Assembly: GCF_041916975.1 (NCBI RefSeq)
Contig: NZ_JAYRYK010000001.1
Span: 1,054,001 to 1,118,000 of the forward strand
DNA from: Sphingosinicella sp041916975
GTDB lineage: Bacteria; Pseudomonadota; Alphaproteobacteria; Sphingomonadales; Sphingomonadaceae
DNA length: 64,000 nucleotides
Direction: 5' to 3'
Position numbers and translations under genes: made by a program. This document shows positions 23,661 to 32,538 of this stretch, piece by piece. How positions within the stretch are numbered: position 1 is the stretch's first letter; each line of letters starts with the position of its first letter. A model generated the notes under the pieces. The model saw only the letters and a list, made by a program, of their open reading frames with translations, was not told the DNA's origin and did not search any database.

Positions 23661-25069
23661 GCCGCTCCCCGTTCGCGGCGGATCGCATCGGCAAGTCCCG
23701 CCGCCCACTTGGTGATGTCGCCCGCGCCGAGGCAGACGACCATGTCGCCCTCGCGGATCGTGGCCGCAAGCTTCGCTGCCAGATCTTCGGCGCCTTCGAC
23801 CGTGTAGGCATCGCGGTGCCCGGAGCGCTTCAAACCGGCAAGCAGATGCGCCGCGTCCACGCCATCGATCAGCGCCTCGCCCGCCGCATAAACGGGTGCG
23901 ACATAGACCGTATCGGCATCGTTGAAGGCCGTCTGGAACTCGGCCATCAGGTCGCGCAGGCGCGTGAAACGGTGCGGCTGCACCACGGCGATCACCCGCC
24001 CCTTCACGCCTTCGCGCGCGGCAGCAAGCACCGCCTTGATCTCGACCGGATGGTGTCCGTAGTCGTCGATGATCGCCGCGCCGTCCACTTCGCCGACCTT
24101 GGTGAAGCGCCGCTTCACGCCGCCGAACGCGGCAAAGCCCGCCTTGATCGCCGCGTCGTCGATGCGCAGCTCAAGCGCCACGGCCACCGCCGAAAGCGCG
24201 TTCTGCACGTTGTGCCGTCCCGGCATCGGCAGTTCGAGCCCGTCGATGCGGCGCTGGTTGCCGTCGCGGTCGGTGATGAGCACGTCGAAGCGGTTGCCGC
24301 CCGGCACCGGCGTCACGTTCTCGCCGCGCACGTCGGCCTGCGCCGAGAAGCCGTAGGAGACGACGCGCCGGTCGCGCACGCGCGGCAGGATCGCCTGCAC
24401 CTCCGGGTGATCGATGCACAGGATCGCCGCACCGTAGAACGGCACGTGCTCGACGAAATCGACGAACGCCTGCTTGATCTGGTCGAAGCTGCCATAGTGG
24501 TCGAGGTGCTCGGGATCGATGTTGGTGACGATCGCGAACGTCGGCGGCAGGCGCAGGAAGCTACCGTCGCTCTCGTCTGCCTCCACGACCATCCAGTCGC
24601 TGGTGCCGAGGCGCGCGTTGGAGCCGTAGCTGTTGATGATGCCGCCGTTCACCACCGTGGGATCGAGCCCGCCCGCGTCGAGCAGCGCCGCGACCATCGA
24701 GGTCGTCGTCGTCTTCCCATGCGTGCCCGCCACTGCGACCGTGGACTTGAGGCGCATCAGTTCCGCGAGCATCTCCGCGCGCCGCACCACGGGAATCCGC
24801 TTTTCGAGCGCGAGATCGACCTCAGGATTGCCGCGCCGGATCGCCGTCGATGTCACCACCACTGCGGAGTCGCCAAGGTTCTCGGCCTTGTGGCCGATAT
24901 GAACGGCGATGCCCTTCTTCCGCAGCCCCTCGATCACATAGCCTTCGGCAATGTCGCTGCCCTGCACCTTGTAGCCGAGGTTGTGCATCAGCTCGGCGAT
25001 GCCGGACATGCCGATGCCGCCGATGCCGACGAAGTGAATCGTTCCGATATCGCGGGCGATACCCGTCAT
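23657..25069 (-). CDS. murC: UDP-N-acetylmuramate--L-alanine ligase
   Basis: MurC adds L-Ala to UDP-MurNAc. The 470-residue Mur ligase shows IHFVGIGGIGMSGIAELMHN at the N-terminus, the P-loop VAVAGTHGKTTTTSMVA, VVEADESDGSF and the C-terminal DDYGHHPVEIKAVLAAAR. The start ATG at 25069 overlaps the murG stop. Substrate specificity could be checked against PgeF (59429-60193), whose family corrects wrongly added amino acids at this position. Confidence 0.97.
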   Translation of the reverse strand: MTGIARDIGTIHFVGIGGIGMSGIAELMHNLGYKVQGSDIAEGYVIEGLRKKGIAVHIGHKAENLGDSAVVVTSTAIRRGNPEVDLALEKRIPVVRRAEMLAELMRLKSTVAVAGTHGKTTTTSMVAALLDAGGLDPTVVNGGIINSYGSNARLGTSDWMVVEADESDGSFLRLPPTFAIVTNIDPEHLDHYGSFDQIKQAFVDFVEHVPFYGAAILCIDHPEVQAILPRVRDRRVVSYGFSAQADVRGENVTPVPGGNRFDVLITDRDGNQRRIDGLELPMPGRHNVQNALSAVAVALELRIDDAAIKAGFAAFGGVKRRFTKVGEVDGAAIIDDYGHHPVEIKAVLAAAREGVKGRVIAVVQPHRFTRLRDLMAEFQTAFNDADTVYVAPVYAAGEALIDGVDAAHLLAGLKRSGHRDAYTVEGAEDLAAKLAATIREGDMVVCLGAGDITKWAAGLADAIRRERGAA

Positions 25070-26199
25070 GCGCTGGCTCCGATCTCTGGGGTTTCGAGAG
25101 CCAATGGCACACCGGCAAGCCGCAGGGCAAGGTCGGCGAGCGCCCGCGATGCGTTCGGCCGACCGACCGACAAGGCGCGCCGCGCGGCATTGGCGAGTGC
25201 GCCCGGCTGCAGTGCCATCGCCTCTATCTGCCGCGCGAGTTCGGCGGGCTTGAAGCCCTTCTGCCGCATCGTGCGCGCGCCGCCCGCCGCGACGACTTCC
25301 CGCGTATTCGCGGCCTGATGATCGTCGGTCGCGATCGGCAGCGGCACGAGGATCGCCGGGCGCCCGGCCGCGCAAAGCTCGCTCACCGTAGAAGCACCCG
25401 CGCGCGCGATCACGAGATGCGCCCACGCCATCGCAGACGGCATGTCGTCAATGAAGGTGGAAAGGTCGGCGGGGATTTCGAGCCGCCGGTATTCGCTCCG
25501 CACCTGCTCGATATCTTCGGCGCGGCACTGCTGCATCACCTGCAGGCGGTGCCGCAGACTCGCATCGAGCTGCCCCAGCCCCGGCGGCACCACCTCCCCG
25601 AAGATGCTCGCGCCAAGGCTGCCGCCTGTGACGAGCACATGGAAGATGCCGTCCGTCTCCAGCGCCGGATACGCCTCTTTGCCGATCTCCGCGATCGCAT
25701 CGCGCACCGGATTGCCGACGAGCGCGACCTTGTCGGCAAGCTCCGGCTTCACGCGCTCGGTATCGGGAAACGAGGTCGCGATCACGTCCGCCTTCCGCGC
25801 GACGAGCCGGTTGACGCGCCCGAGCACGGCGTTCTGCTCGTGGATGATCGTCGGCACGCCCGCCTTCTGCGCGGCAAGCATCGCGGGCAGCACGGGATAG
25901 CCGCCGAAGCCGATCACCGCAGCGGGCGAGTCCTCGGCGATCAGCCGCAGGACCGTCTTGCGCCCAGCGCGGATCTTCAGCCACGCACCCAGCCACTTCA
26001 GCGGATTCTTGCCCAGCGTCGACGCCTCGATCACATGACGCGGGCCTTTGGTCAGGATGCCCTCCAGCCGCGCGCCGCGCTCGTCGGTGATCAGCGACAC
26101 GGTGTGGCCGCGCGCGATCAGCTCTTCGGCAAGCGCGTGCGCAGGCATCATGTGCCCGCCGGTGCCGCCCGCCGCGACGTAGAAGTGCCGCCCGCTCAT
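25066..26199 (-). CDS. murG: Lipid II synthase MurG (GlcNAc transferase)
   Basis: MurG transfers GlcNAc to lipid I on the inner membrane face. The 377-residue GT28 enzyme has the glycine-rich HFYVAAGGTGGHMMPAHALA at the N-terminus, FGGYPVLPAMLAA, HEQNAVLGRVNR, LVTGGSLGAS and the donor-binding ARAGASTVSELCAAGRPAILVPLP. The start at 26199 and stop at 25066 overlap ftsW and murC by four bases each. Confidence 0.97.
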   Translation of the reverse strand: MSGRHFYVAAGGTGGHMMPAHALAEELIARGHTVSLITDERGARLEGILTKGPRHVIEASTLGKNPLKWLGAWLKIRAGRKTVLRLIAEDSPAAVIGFGGYPVLPAMLAAQKAGVPTIIHEQNAVLGRVNRLVARKADVIATSFPDTERVKPELADKVALVGNPVRDAIAEIGKEAYPALETDGIFHVLVTGGSLGASIFGEVVPPGLGQLDASLRHRLQVMQQCRAEDIEQVRSEYRRLEIPADLSTFIDDMPSAMAWAHLVIARAGASTVSELCAAGRPAILVPLPIATDDHQAANTREVVAAGGARTMRQKGFKPAELARQIEAMALQPGALANAARRALSVGRPNASRALADLALRLAGVPLALETPEIGASA

Positions 26200-27359
26200 G
26201 CCGTGCGCCCTCGCGGCACATAGGGCGAGGATTTGAGGAAGCGATTGCGCCGCGTCAGCGCGAGCAGCAGCCCCATGCCCATCGAAAGCGCAAGGAACGA
26301 CGATCCGCCGTGGCTGATGAACGGCAACGTCATACCCTTGGACGGCAGCAGGTTCAGGTTCACACCGATGTTGATCATCGCCTGCCCGCCGATCTGCGTG
26401 ATGAGCCCCGCCGCGCCGAGGAACACAAACGGATCCTCCTCTTCGAGAAGCTGAAGCAGCACGCGCACGATCATGGCGAGGAACAATATGGCGATGGCAG
26501 CGCAGGCGATTGCGCCGAATTCCTCGCCGATCACGGAGAAGATGTAGTCGGTGTGCGGCTCGGGCAGGGAGAACTTGTTCTGTCCTTCGCCCGGCCCCGC
26601 CCCGAACAACCCACCCGCGCGGAAGCCATCGAGCGCCTTGTCGATCTGGTAGGTATCGCCGTCGCCGGTGAGGAAGCGGTCGATGCGGCTCGTCACGTGC
26701 GGCACGAACAGATAGGCGACGACGAGCGCCGCAACGCCCGCCGCGATCACGATGCCGAGAATGGCGAAGCTCATGCCCGCAAGCACGGCCTGCACGAGCC
26801 AGACGCCGACAAACAGCGCCGACTGGCCGATATCGGGCTGCATCACCAGCATCGCGACGACGAACACGAGCAGCCCGCATGAGACGCGGAGCGCGGGCAC
26901 GTCGCCGTCATCGAAGCGCGAGGCGAGCAGCCAGGCGCTTGTCACGGCAAACAACGGTTTCAGAAATTCAGAGGGTTGGAGCTGGAATCCGCCGAGCGCC
27001 AGCCAGCGCACGGCGCCGTTCGCTTCCGCACCGAAGAACGGCACTGCGGCAAGCGCGACGATGAACACCAGCGTGCCGATCAGCGACAGCCGCTTCGCCC
27101 ACGGAATCGTCAGCATCGAAACGCCGAGCATCAGCGGCACGCCGAGCAGAATCCAGAAGAGCTGCCGCTTGAAATAATACATGTCGTCGAGCTTCACGCT
27201 GCCGCCCGAATAGCGATGCGCCGCCGCAGGAGACGCGGCCGCGACAGCAATGAGCCCGATGCCGATCAGCACGAGCACGAGCGCGAGCAGCGGCCGGTCG
27301 ATGGTCCAGAACCAGCGGCCGAGAAGTGTCTTGTCCGCGCGGCCGAGAGGCGTGCTCAT
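26196..27359 (-). CDS. ftsW: FtsW, septal peptidoglycan glycosyltransferase
   Basis: FtsW is the SEDS-family glycan polymerase working with FtsI. The 387-residue protein has about ten membrane helices. Visible family stretches include LGGFQLQPSEFLKPLFAV, MLVMQPDIGQSALFVGVW, ETLKALDGF-like spacing in DKALDGFRAGGLFGAGPGEG, and FISHGGSSFLALSMGMGLLLA near the C-terminus. It overlaps murG and murD by four bases. The Asp of the MQPDIG loop matches the residue needed for polymerase activity in SEDS proteins. Confidence 0.96.
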   Translation of the reverse strand: MSTPLGRADKTLLGRWFWTIDRPLLALVLVLIGIGLIAVAAASPAAAHRYSGGSVKLDDMYYFKRQLFWILLGVPLMLGVSMLTIPWAKRLSLIGTLVFIVALAAVPFFGAEANGAVRWLALGGFQLQPSEFLKPLFAVTSAWLLASRFDDGDVPALRVSCGLLVFVVAMLVMQPDIGQSALFVGVWLVQAVLAGMSFAILGIVIAAGVAALVVAYLFVPHVTSRIDRFLTGDGDTYQIDKALDGFRAGGLFGAGPGEGQNKFSLPEPHTDYIFSVIGEEFGAIACAAIAILFLAMIVRVLLQLLEEEDPFVFLGAAGLITQIGGQAMINIGVNLNLLPSKGMTLPFISHGGSSFLALSMGMGLLLALTRRNRFLKSSPYVPRGRTA

Positions 27360-28687
27360 GCGCCGAGCTCCTGCACGGCCGCCTTGAAGACGTCGCCGCG
27401 CTGCTCGAAATCGCGGAACTGGTCGTATGATGCGCAGGCGGGAGACAGCAGCACGACCTCGCCCGGCTTCGCGGCGCCCGCCGCAAGCTGCGTGGCGCGC
27501 TCCACCGTGCCTGCCCGGATCACCGGCACATAGGCGCCGAGTAGATGCGCGTAGACCGCTTCGGCATCGCCGATCACATAGGCGGCGCGGACATGATCAA
27601 GATACGGCAGGCACGCATCGAGCTCGTCGGTCTTGCGCTTGCCGCCCACGATCCAGTGGATCGCGGGGTAAGCGGCAAGCGCTGGCGCGGTCGAGGTCGG
27701 GTTCGTCGCCTTGCTGTCGTTGACGTAAAGAACACCGCCGATTTCCGCGACGCGCTCCATGCGGTGCGCGAGGCCCGGATAGGTTTCAAGACCGGCCTTG
27801 ATCGCAGCAGGTCCGAGGCCAAGCGCGCGCGTCGCCGCAATGGCCGCGACCGCGTTCTGCGCATTGTGCGGCCCGGCGAGCGATGGCCAGTCCGCCTGAT
27901 AGCCGAGCAGTTCGCCGTCGATATACGCCGCGCCGTTCACCAGCGACACGCCCTCGGGAAGAACGTCGCCGAATGACACCGGAACGCCGCCGCGCCCCTT
28001 CGCGATGGCGGCCGTGTAATCGTCGTCCGACATGAAGATGGCGGTGGCGCCCTCATCCTGCATGTCGAACAGGCGTTCCTTCGACGCGGCATAGCCTGCC
28101 ATGCCATCATAGCGGTCGAGGTGATCGGGCGTGATGTTGGTGAGGATCGCGACATCGCAGGCAAGGCTCTGCGTCAGGTCGATCTGGAACGACGAAAGCT
28201 CCAGCACATACACGCCGCCTTCCGGCAGGGCATCCTGCGAGAGGATCGGTAGGCCGATATTGCCGCCCATCGTCGCGGGAACCCCCGCGTGCGCGAGGAT
28301 ATGGTGGATGAGTGCAGTCGTCGTCGATTTGCCGTTGGTGCCGGTGATGCCGACGATCTTGTGCGGCGGCAGCTCGGCGCGCGCATGGGCAAAGAGTTCG
28401 ATGTCGCCCAGCACGGGCACGCCTGCGGCAGCGGCGCGCGCGGCGAGCGGGTGCGTGTTAAGCGGGACGCCCGGCGACACGACGATGCCGTCGAACGCGG
28501 AAAGGTCCGCCGTGTTCAGATCGGCGACCCGCACACCATCGGGCAGCGCCGCACGCTTGCTTGCATCGTCGTCCCACGCCGTCACCGTCGCGCCCGCCGC
28601 CCGCAACGACGCGACGACGCTCTGCCCGGTACGGGCGAGGCCGAAGACGGCGTAGTGCCGGGTCGCGAAGGCGCGCGCGGTGATCAT
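27356..28687 (-). CDS. murD: UDP-N-acetylmuramoyl-L-alanine--D-glutamate ligase
   Basis: MurD adds D-Glu to UDP-MurNAc-L-Ala. The 443-residue Mur ligase has VFGLARTGQSVVASLRAAG, the P-loop GITGTNGKSTTTALIHHIL, LELSSFQIDLTQSLA and HWIVGGKRKTDELD. C-terminal LLSPACASYDQFRDFEQRGDVF is the MurD signature. Its stop overlaps the ftsW start, and its start overlaps the mraY stop by four bases. Confidence 0.97.
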   Translation of the reverse strand: MITARAFATRHYAVFGLARTGQSVVASLRAAGATVTAWDDDASKRAALPDGVRVADLNTADLSAFDGIVVSPGVPLNTHPLAARAAAAGVPVLGDIELFAHARAELPPHKIVGITGTNGKSTTTALIHHILAHAGVPATMGGNIGLPILSQDALPEGGVYVLELSSFQIDLTQSLACDVAILTNITPDHLDRYDGMAGYAASKERLFDMQDEGATAIFMSDDDYTAAIAKGRGGVPVSFGDVLPEGVSLVNGAAYIDGELLGYQADWPSLAGPHNAQNAVAAIAATRALGLGPAAIKAGLETYPGLAHRMERVAEIGGVLYVNDSKATNPTSTAPALAAYPAIHWIVGGKRKTDELDACLPYLDHVRAAYVIGDAEAVYAHLLGAYVPVIRAGTVERATQLAAGAAKPGEVVLLSPACASYDQFRDFEQRGDVFKAAVQELGA

Positions 28688-29754
28688 CTGAGTTTCAGCG
28701 TGGCGAGGCCGGCCAGCGCCAGCACGATGGAAACGATCCAGAAGCGGATGACCACGGTCGATTCGGGCCAGCCGAGCTGTTCGAAATGGTGGTGGATGGG
28801 AGCCATCTTGAAGACGCGTTTACCGGTGAGCTTGAAGCTCGCCACCTGCACGATCACCGAGACGGTTTCCAGCACGAAAAGACCGCCGACGAGGATCAGC
28901 ACGATTTCGTGATTCGTGACGACCGCAACCGACCCCAAGGCCCCGCCGAGCGCGAGGCTGCCGGTGTCGCCCATGAACACGGCGGCGGGCGGCGCGTTGT
29001 ACCAGAGGAAGGCGAGGCAGGCGCCGATCAGCGCGCCGAGGAACACGGTAAGATCGCCCGCGCCGTTCACGAACACGATGCCGAGATAATCCGAAAACCG
29101 GATATTGCCGACGAGATAGGCGATGAGCGCAAAGGTGAGCGCCGCGATGATCACCGGCATCGTCGCCAGCCCGTCGAGCCCGTCGGTCAGGTTCACCGCA
29201 TTGCCGAAGCCGGTGACGATGAATGCGGCGAACAGGATGTAGAACGGCCCGAGGTTAAGTCCGAAGTTTGTGAACGGGAAGAACAGCCGCGTATCGGTCA
29301 CATCTGTGATCGCCCAGCAGGCGATGCCCGCGATGATGAATTCCAGAAGCAGCCGCGTGCGCCCGGAAACGCCCTTGTGGCTACCTTTCGAAACCTTCGA
29401 ATAATCGTCCGAAAAGCCGATCGCGCCGAAGCCCAGAGTCACGAACAGACACGCCCAGACGTATGGATTTTCCAGGTTCATCCAAAGCAGCGTCGAAATC
29501 GTCAGCGAAATCAGAATCATCAGCCCGCCCATCGTCGGCGTGCCGCGCTTGGTGAGCAGGTGGCTCGCCGGTCCATCCTCGCGGATCGGCTGGCCCTTGC
29601 CCTGTTTCAGCCGCAGCCAGTCGATCATGCGCGGCCCGATGATGAGGCCGATGGCGAGCGCTGTGATCACCGCCGCGCCGGACCGGAACGTGATGTAGCG
29701 GAACAGGTTCAGGATGCCGGGGAAGTCGAGCGCTTCTGCGAGAATGTAGAGCAT
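28684..29754 (-). CDS. mraY: Phospho-N-acetylmuramoyl-pentapeptide transferase
   Basis: MraY makes lipid I from UDP-MurNAc-pentapeptide and undecaprenyl phosphate. The 356-residue protein has about ten membrane helices and the conserved motifs TPTMGGLMIL, GFSDDYSKVS (catalytic Asp pair), NAVNLTDGLDGLA, FMGDTGSLALGG and MAPIHHHFEQLGW. The start MLYILAEAL at 29754 is one base after the murF stop codon; an upstream extension of the frame lies over murF and is not used. Confidence 0.97.
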   Translation of the reverse strand: MLYILAEALDFPGILNLFRYITFRSGAAVITALAIGLIIGPRMIDWLRLKQGKGQPIREDGPASHLLTKRGTPTMGGLMILISLTISTLLWMNLENPYVWACLFVTLGFGAIGFSDDYSKVSKGSHKGVSGRTRLLLEFIIAGIACWAITDVTDTRLFFPFTNFGLNLGPFYILFAAFIVTGFGNAVNLTDGLDGLATMPVIIAALTFALIAYLVGNIRFSDYLGIVFVNGAGDLTVFLGALIGACLAFLWYNAPPAAVFMGDTGSLALGGALGSVAVVTNHEIVLILVGGLFVLETVSVIVQVASFKLTGKRVFKMAPIHHHFEQLGWPESTVVIRFWIVSIVLALAGLATLKLR

Positions 29755-29755
29755 A

Positions 29756-31123
29756 TCAGTTGATCCCCCGCAGCGCGCCCGCGACCCGCCCGAGCCCGAC
29801 ACTGTTCGATGCCTTGAGCAGGATGGCGTCGCCGGCGGCGATGATGTCCGAAAGCGCCGCGCGGGCACCGGCGGCGTCACTTACGCGAACCACCGCGATT
29901 CCGCGAGGGAGGGCACCCTCCAGCGGCAATGTTTCGTCGCCGACCAGAACCGCAACGTCGACTTTCGCCGCGCTCACGTGCGGCGCGAGATCGGCGTGCA
30001 GCCGTTCGCTCGCATCGCCGAGTTCGCGCATCGGCCCCAGCACGGCAATACGGCGCGAGGCTTTTGCGGCGCCGAGCACGGCGAGCGAAGCCGCCATCGA
30101 TGCGGGATTGGCGTTGTAGCTCTCGTCGATCAGCAGCGCCTCGCCGTTCTTCGCGGAAATCCGGTACTGCGCGCCGCGCCCTTCAAGGCCCTGCATCTGC
30201 GAGAGGCCGAGCGCGGCAGCCGCGAGATCGACGCCCGCCGCGTGCGCCGCGGCGAGCACGGCGAGGCTGTTCGCGATCCAGTGCGCGCCGGGCAGCGGGA
30301 TTCGGTATGCGACGCGGTTTCCATCGACATCCGCGATCACGGTCGATCCGCCCGCGTCGCTCGCCGACTGAACCGCGCGGACATCCGCGCCCGCGCCGCT
30401 GCCGAAGCTGAGGACACGCGCAGCGTGCCGTTCCGCCTTCGCACGCAGGCGGGCGTGGTGCGGGCTGTCGAACGGCAGAACGGCAACCCCGCCCGGCTCA
30501 AGCCCCTCGAAGATTTCGCCCTTGGCGTCCGCAATCGCCTCCTCGTTAGCGAAGAACGCGAGGTGCGCGGAGGTGACCCACGTCACAACGGCGACGTGCG
30601 GGCGCACGAGGCGCGTGAGCGCGGCGAGTTCGCCCGTGTGGTTCATGCCCATTTCGAACACCGCAAGCCGCGTGTCCCTCGGCATCCGCGCGAGGCTCAG
30701 CGGCACGCCGGTGTGGTTGTTGTAACTCTTCACCGACCAGTGCGTGTGTTCGGGCTCGATTTCCTGAAAGGCATGACGCAGCGCTTCCTTCACGCTCGTC
30801 TTGCCCACGCTGCCGGTCACGCCGACAACGCAAGCGCCCACCCGTTCGCGTCCCGCGCCACCCAGCGCCTGCAGACCCTCGAAACTGTCGGCGACGCGCA
30901 CGTGCGGGTACGCGCAATCATCGCTGACGAGGAAACCAGCCGCGCCTTTTTCATGCGCGCCTTCGATGAAACGATGCCCGTCGGTCGCCTCACCCTTCAT
31001 CGCGATGAACAGTTCGCCGCCGATGATTTCGCGCGAATCGAACGTCACCCCCTCGGCAACGAAGTCGCCGCTCGGGGTTCCGCCGGTGGCGCCCGCGATT
31101 TCGGCCGCCGTCCACAAGCTCAT
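29756..31123 (-). CDS. murF: UDP-N-acetylmuramoyl-tripeptide--D-alanyl-D-alanine ligase
   Basis: MurF adds the D-Ala-D-Ala made by Ddl. The 455-residue Mur ligase has VTFDSREIIGGELFIAMKGE, the P-loop GVTGSVGKTSVKEAL, FEMGMNHTGELA and LIDESYNANPASMAASL. The start MSLWTAAEIA at 31123 overlaps the murE stop (ATGA); an ATG three codons earlier is less likely. The C-terminus ends RVAGALRGIN, one base before mraY. Confidence 0.97.
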   Translation of the reverse strand: MSLWTAAEIAGATGGTPSGDFVAEGVTFDSREIIGGELFIAMKGEATDGHRFIEGAHEKGAAGFLVSDDCAYPHVRVADSFEGLQALGGAGRERVGACVVGVTGSVGKTSVKEALRHAFQEIEPEHTHWSVKSYNNHTGVPLSLARMPRDTRLAVFEMGMNHTGELAALTRLVRPHVAVVTWVTSAHLAFFANEEAIADAKGEIFEGLEPGGVAVLPFDSPHHARLRAKAERHAARVLSFGSGAGADVRAVQSASDAGGSTVIADVDGNRVAYRIPLPGAHWIANSLAVLAAAHAAGVDLAAAALGLSQMQGLEGRGAQYRISAKNGEALLIDESYNANPASMAASLAVLGAAKASRRIAVLGPMRELGDASERLHADLAPHVSAAKVDVAVLVGDETLPLEGALPRGIAVVRVSDAAGARAALSDIIAAGDAILLKASNSVGLGRVAGALRGIN

Positions 31124-32535
31124 GCGGCGCACTCGCGCGCGACCGTCACATCGTCGAACGGCAGAATGCGATCTCCCACGATCTGCCCCTGCTCGTGTCC
31201 CTTGCCCGCGATGAGCACGATGTCGCCCGCGCCCGCCGCCGCGATCGCCGCCGCAATCGCACTGCGCCGGTCGCCGATCTCGGTCGCGCCCGGCGCCGCC
31301 GCCATGATCTCGGCGCGGATCGTCGCCGGGTCTTCGGAGCGCGGATTGTCGTCGGTCACGTAAACGACGTCGGCAAGGTCGGTCGCGACCTTGCCCATCT
31401 CGGGCCGCTTGCCCTTGTCGCGGTCGCCGCCCGCACCGAACACGATGTGCAGCCGATCCTTCGCGTGCGGTCTGAGCGCCTCGATCGCGGCGCGGATCGC
31501 ATCCGGCGTGTGCGCATAGTCGACATAGATCGGCGCACCAGCGCGCGTCAGCGCCGCACGCTCCAGCCGGCCGCGCACGGGCACGAGCCGCGAGAGGTGC
31601 CCAAGCGTCGTCGCAACATCGCCACCCGTCGCGATCACCAGCCCCGCAGCAACGAGCGCATTCGCCGCCTGATAAGCGCCGATCAGCGGCAGCTCGACCT
31701 TCTTCTCGGCCCCGTTCGCCGCGATCATCAGCGTCTGGCCAAGCTGGTTCGGTGTCCGCGAGACGAGCCGCAGTGCCTCGCCCTTCGTGCCCACGGTCAA
31801 CACTTTCAACCCGCGCGCCTGCGCCGTCGCGATCACCTGATCGGAGACCGTATCGTCGGCCCAGATCACCGCCGTGCCATCGCCGTCCGTCACCTCGGTG
31901 AACAGCCGCAGCTTGGCCTCGAGATAGGCCTCCATCGTCTCGTGATAATCGAGATGGTCGCGGCTGAGATTGGTGAACGCACCGGCGCGCACCGGCAGCC
32001 CCTCGGTACGATACTGCGCAAGCCCATGACTCGACGCCTCGAAGCTCGCGTGCGTCACGCCCTCGCGCGCCAGCCCCGCCATGTTCGACAGGAACGTCAC
32101 CACATCGGGCGTCGTGAGGCCGGTCGAGATCTGCTCGTCAGCCGTGGTCACGCCAAGCGTACCGATCGATGCGGACACATGCCCCGCCATGCGCCAAAGC
32201 TGGCGCGTCAGTTCCGCCGTGGAGGTCTTGCCGTTGGTGCCCGTCACCGCGACCGTCGTCGCCGGGAACGGCGCAAAGAATTTCGCCGCCAGCGCGGCAA
32301 AGCGCCGGCGTGGTTCGGCGTCGGCAATATGCAGCGCGCCCTCGACCTTCGCCTCGGGCCGGGCGACCACCGCCACCGCGCCGAACTTCACCGCCTCGGC
32401 AATAAAATCCTCGCCGTTGAAGCGCGTGCCGGAGAAGGCGCCGAAGATCGTGCCGGGCGCGACCTTCCGGTGATCGATCGCAAAGCCGGTGACGGTTGCT
32501 TCGTTGCCGCTGTCCACGAGATCCTTGAGGCGCAT
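31120..32535 (-). CDS. murE: UDP-MurNAc-tripeptide synthetase, meso-diaminopimelate-adding
   Basis: MurE adds the third stem residue. The 471-residue protein has ATTVAVTGTNGKTSTAELTR (P-loop), TNLSRDHLDYHETMEAYLEAK, VDYAHTPDAI and, decisively, TDDNPRSEDP, the DNPR motif that selects meso-diaminopimelate over lysine. This agrees with a Gram-negative wall. It is three bases downstream of ftsI and overlaps murF by four bases. Confidence 0.97.
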   Translation of the reverse strand: MRLKDLVDSGNEATVTGFAIDHRKVAPGTIFGAFSGTRFNGEDFIAEAVKFGAVAVVARPEAKVEGALHIADAEPRRRFAALAAKFFAPFPATTVAVTGTNGKTSTAELTRQLWRMAGHVSASIGTLGVTTADEQISTGLTTPDVVTFLSNMAGLAREGVTHASFEASSHGLAQYRTEGLPVRAGAFTNLSRDHLDYHETMEAYLEAKLRLFTEVTDGDGTAVIWADDTVSDQVIATAQARGLKVLTVGTKGEALRLVSRTPNQLGQTLMIAANGAEKKVELPLIGAYQAANALVAAGLVIATGGDVATTLGHLSRLVPVRGRLERAALTRAGAPIYVDYAHTPDAIRAAIEALRPHAKDRLHIVFGAGGDRDKGKRPEMGKVATDLADVVYVTDDNPRSEDPATIRAEIMAAAPGATEIGDRRSAIAAAIAAAGAGDIVLIAGKGHEQGQIVGDRILPFDDVTVARECAA

Positions 32536-32538
32536 TCC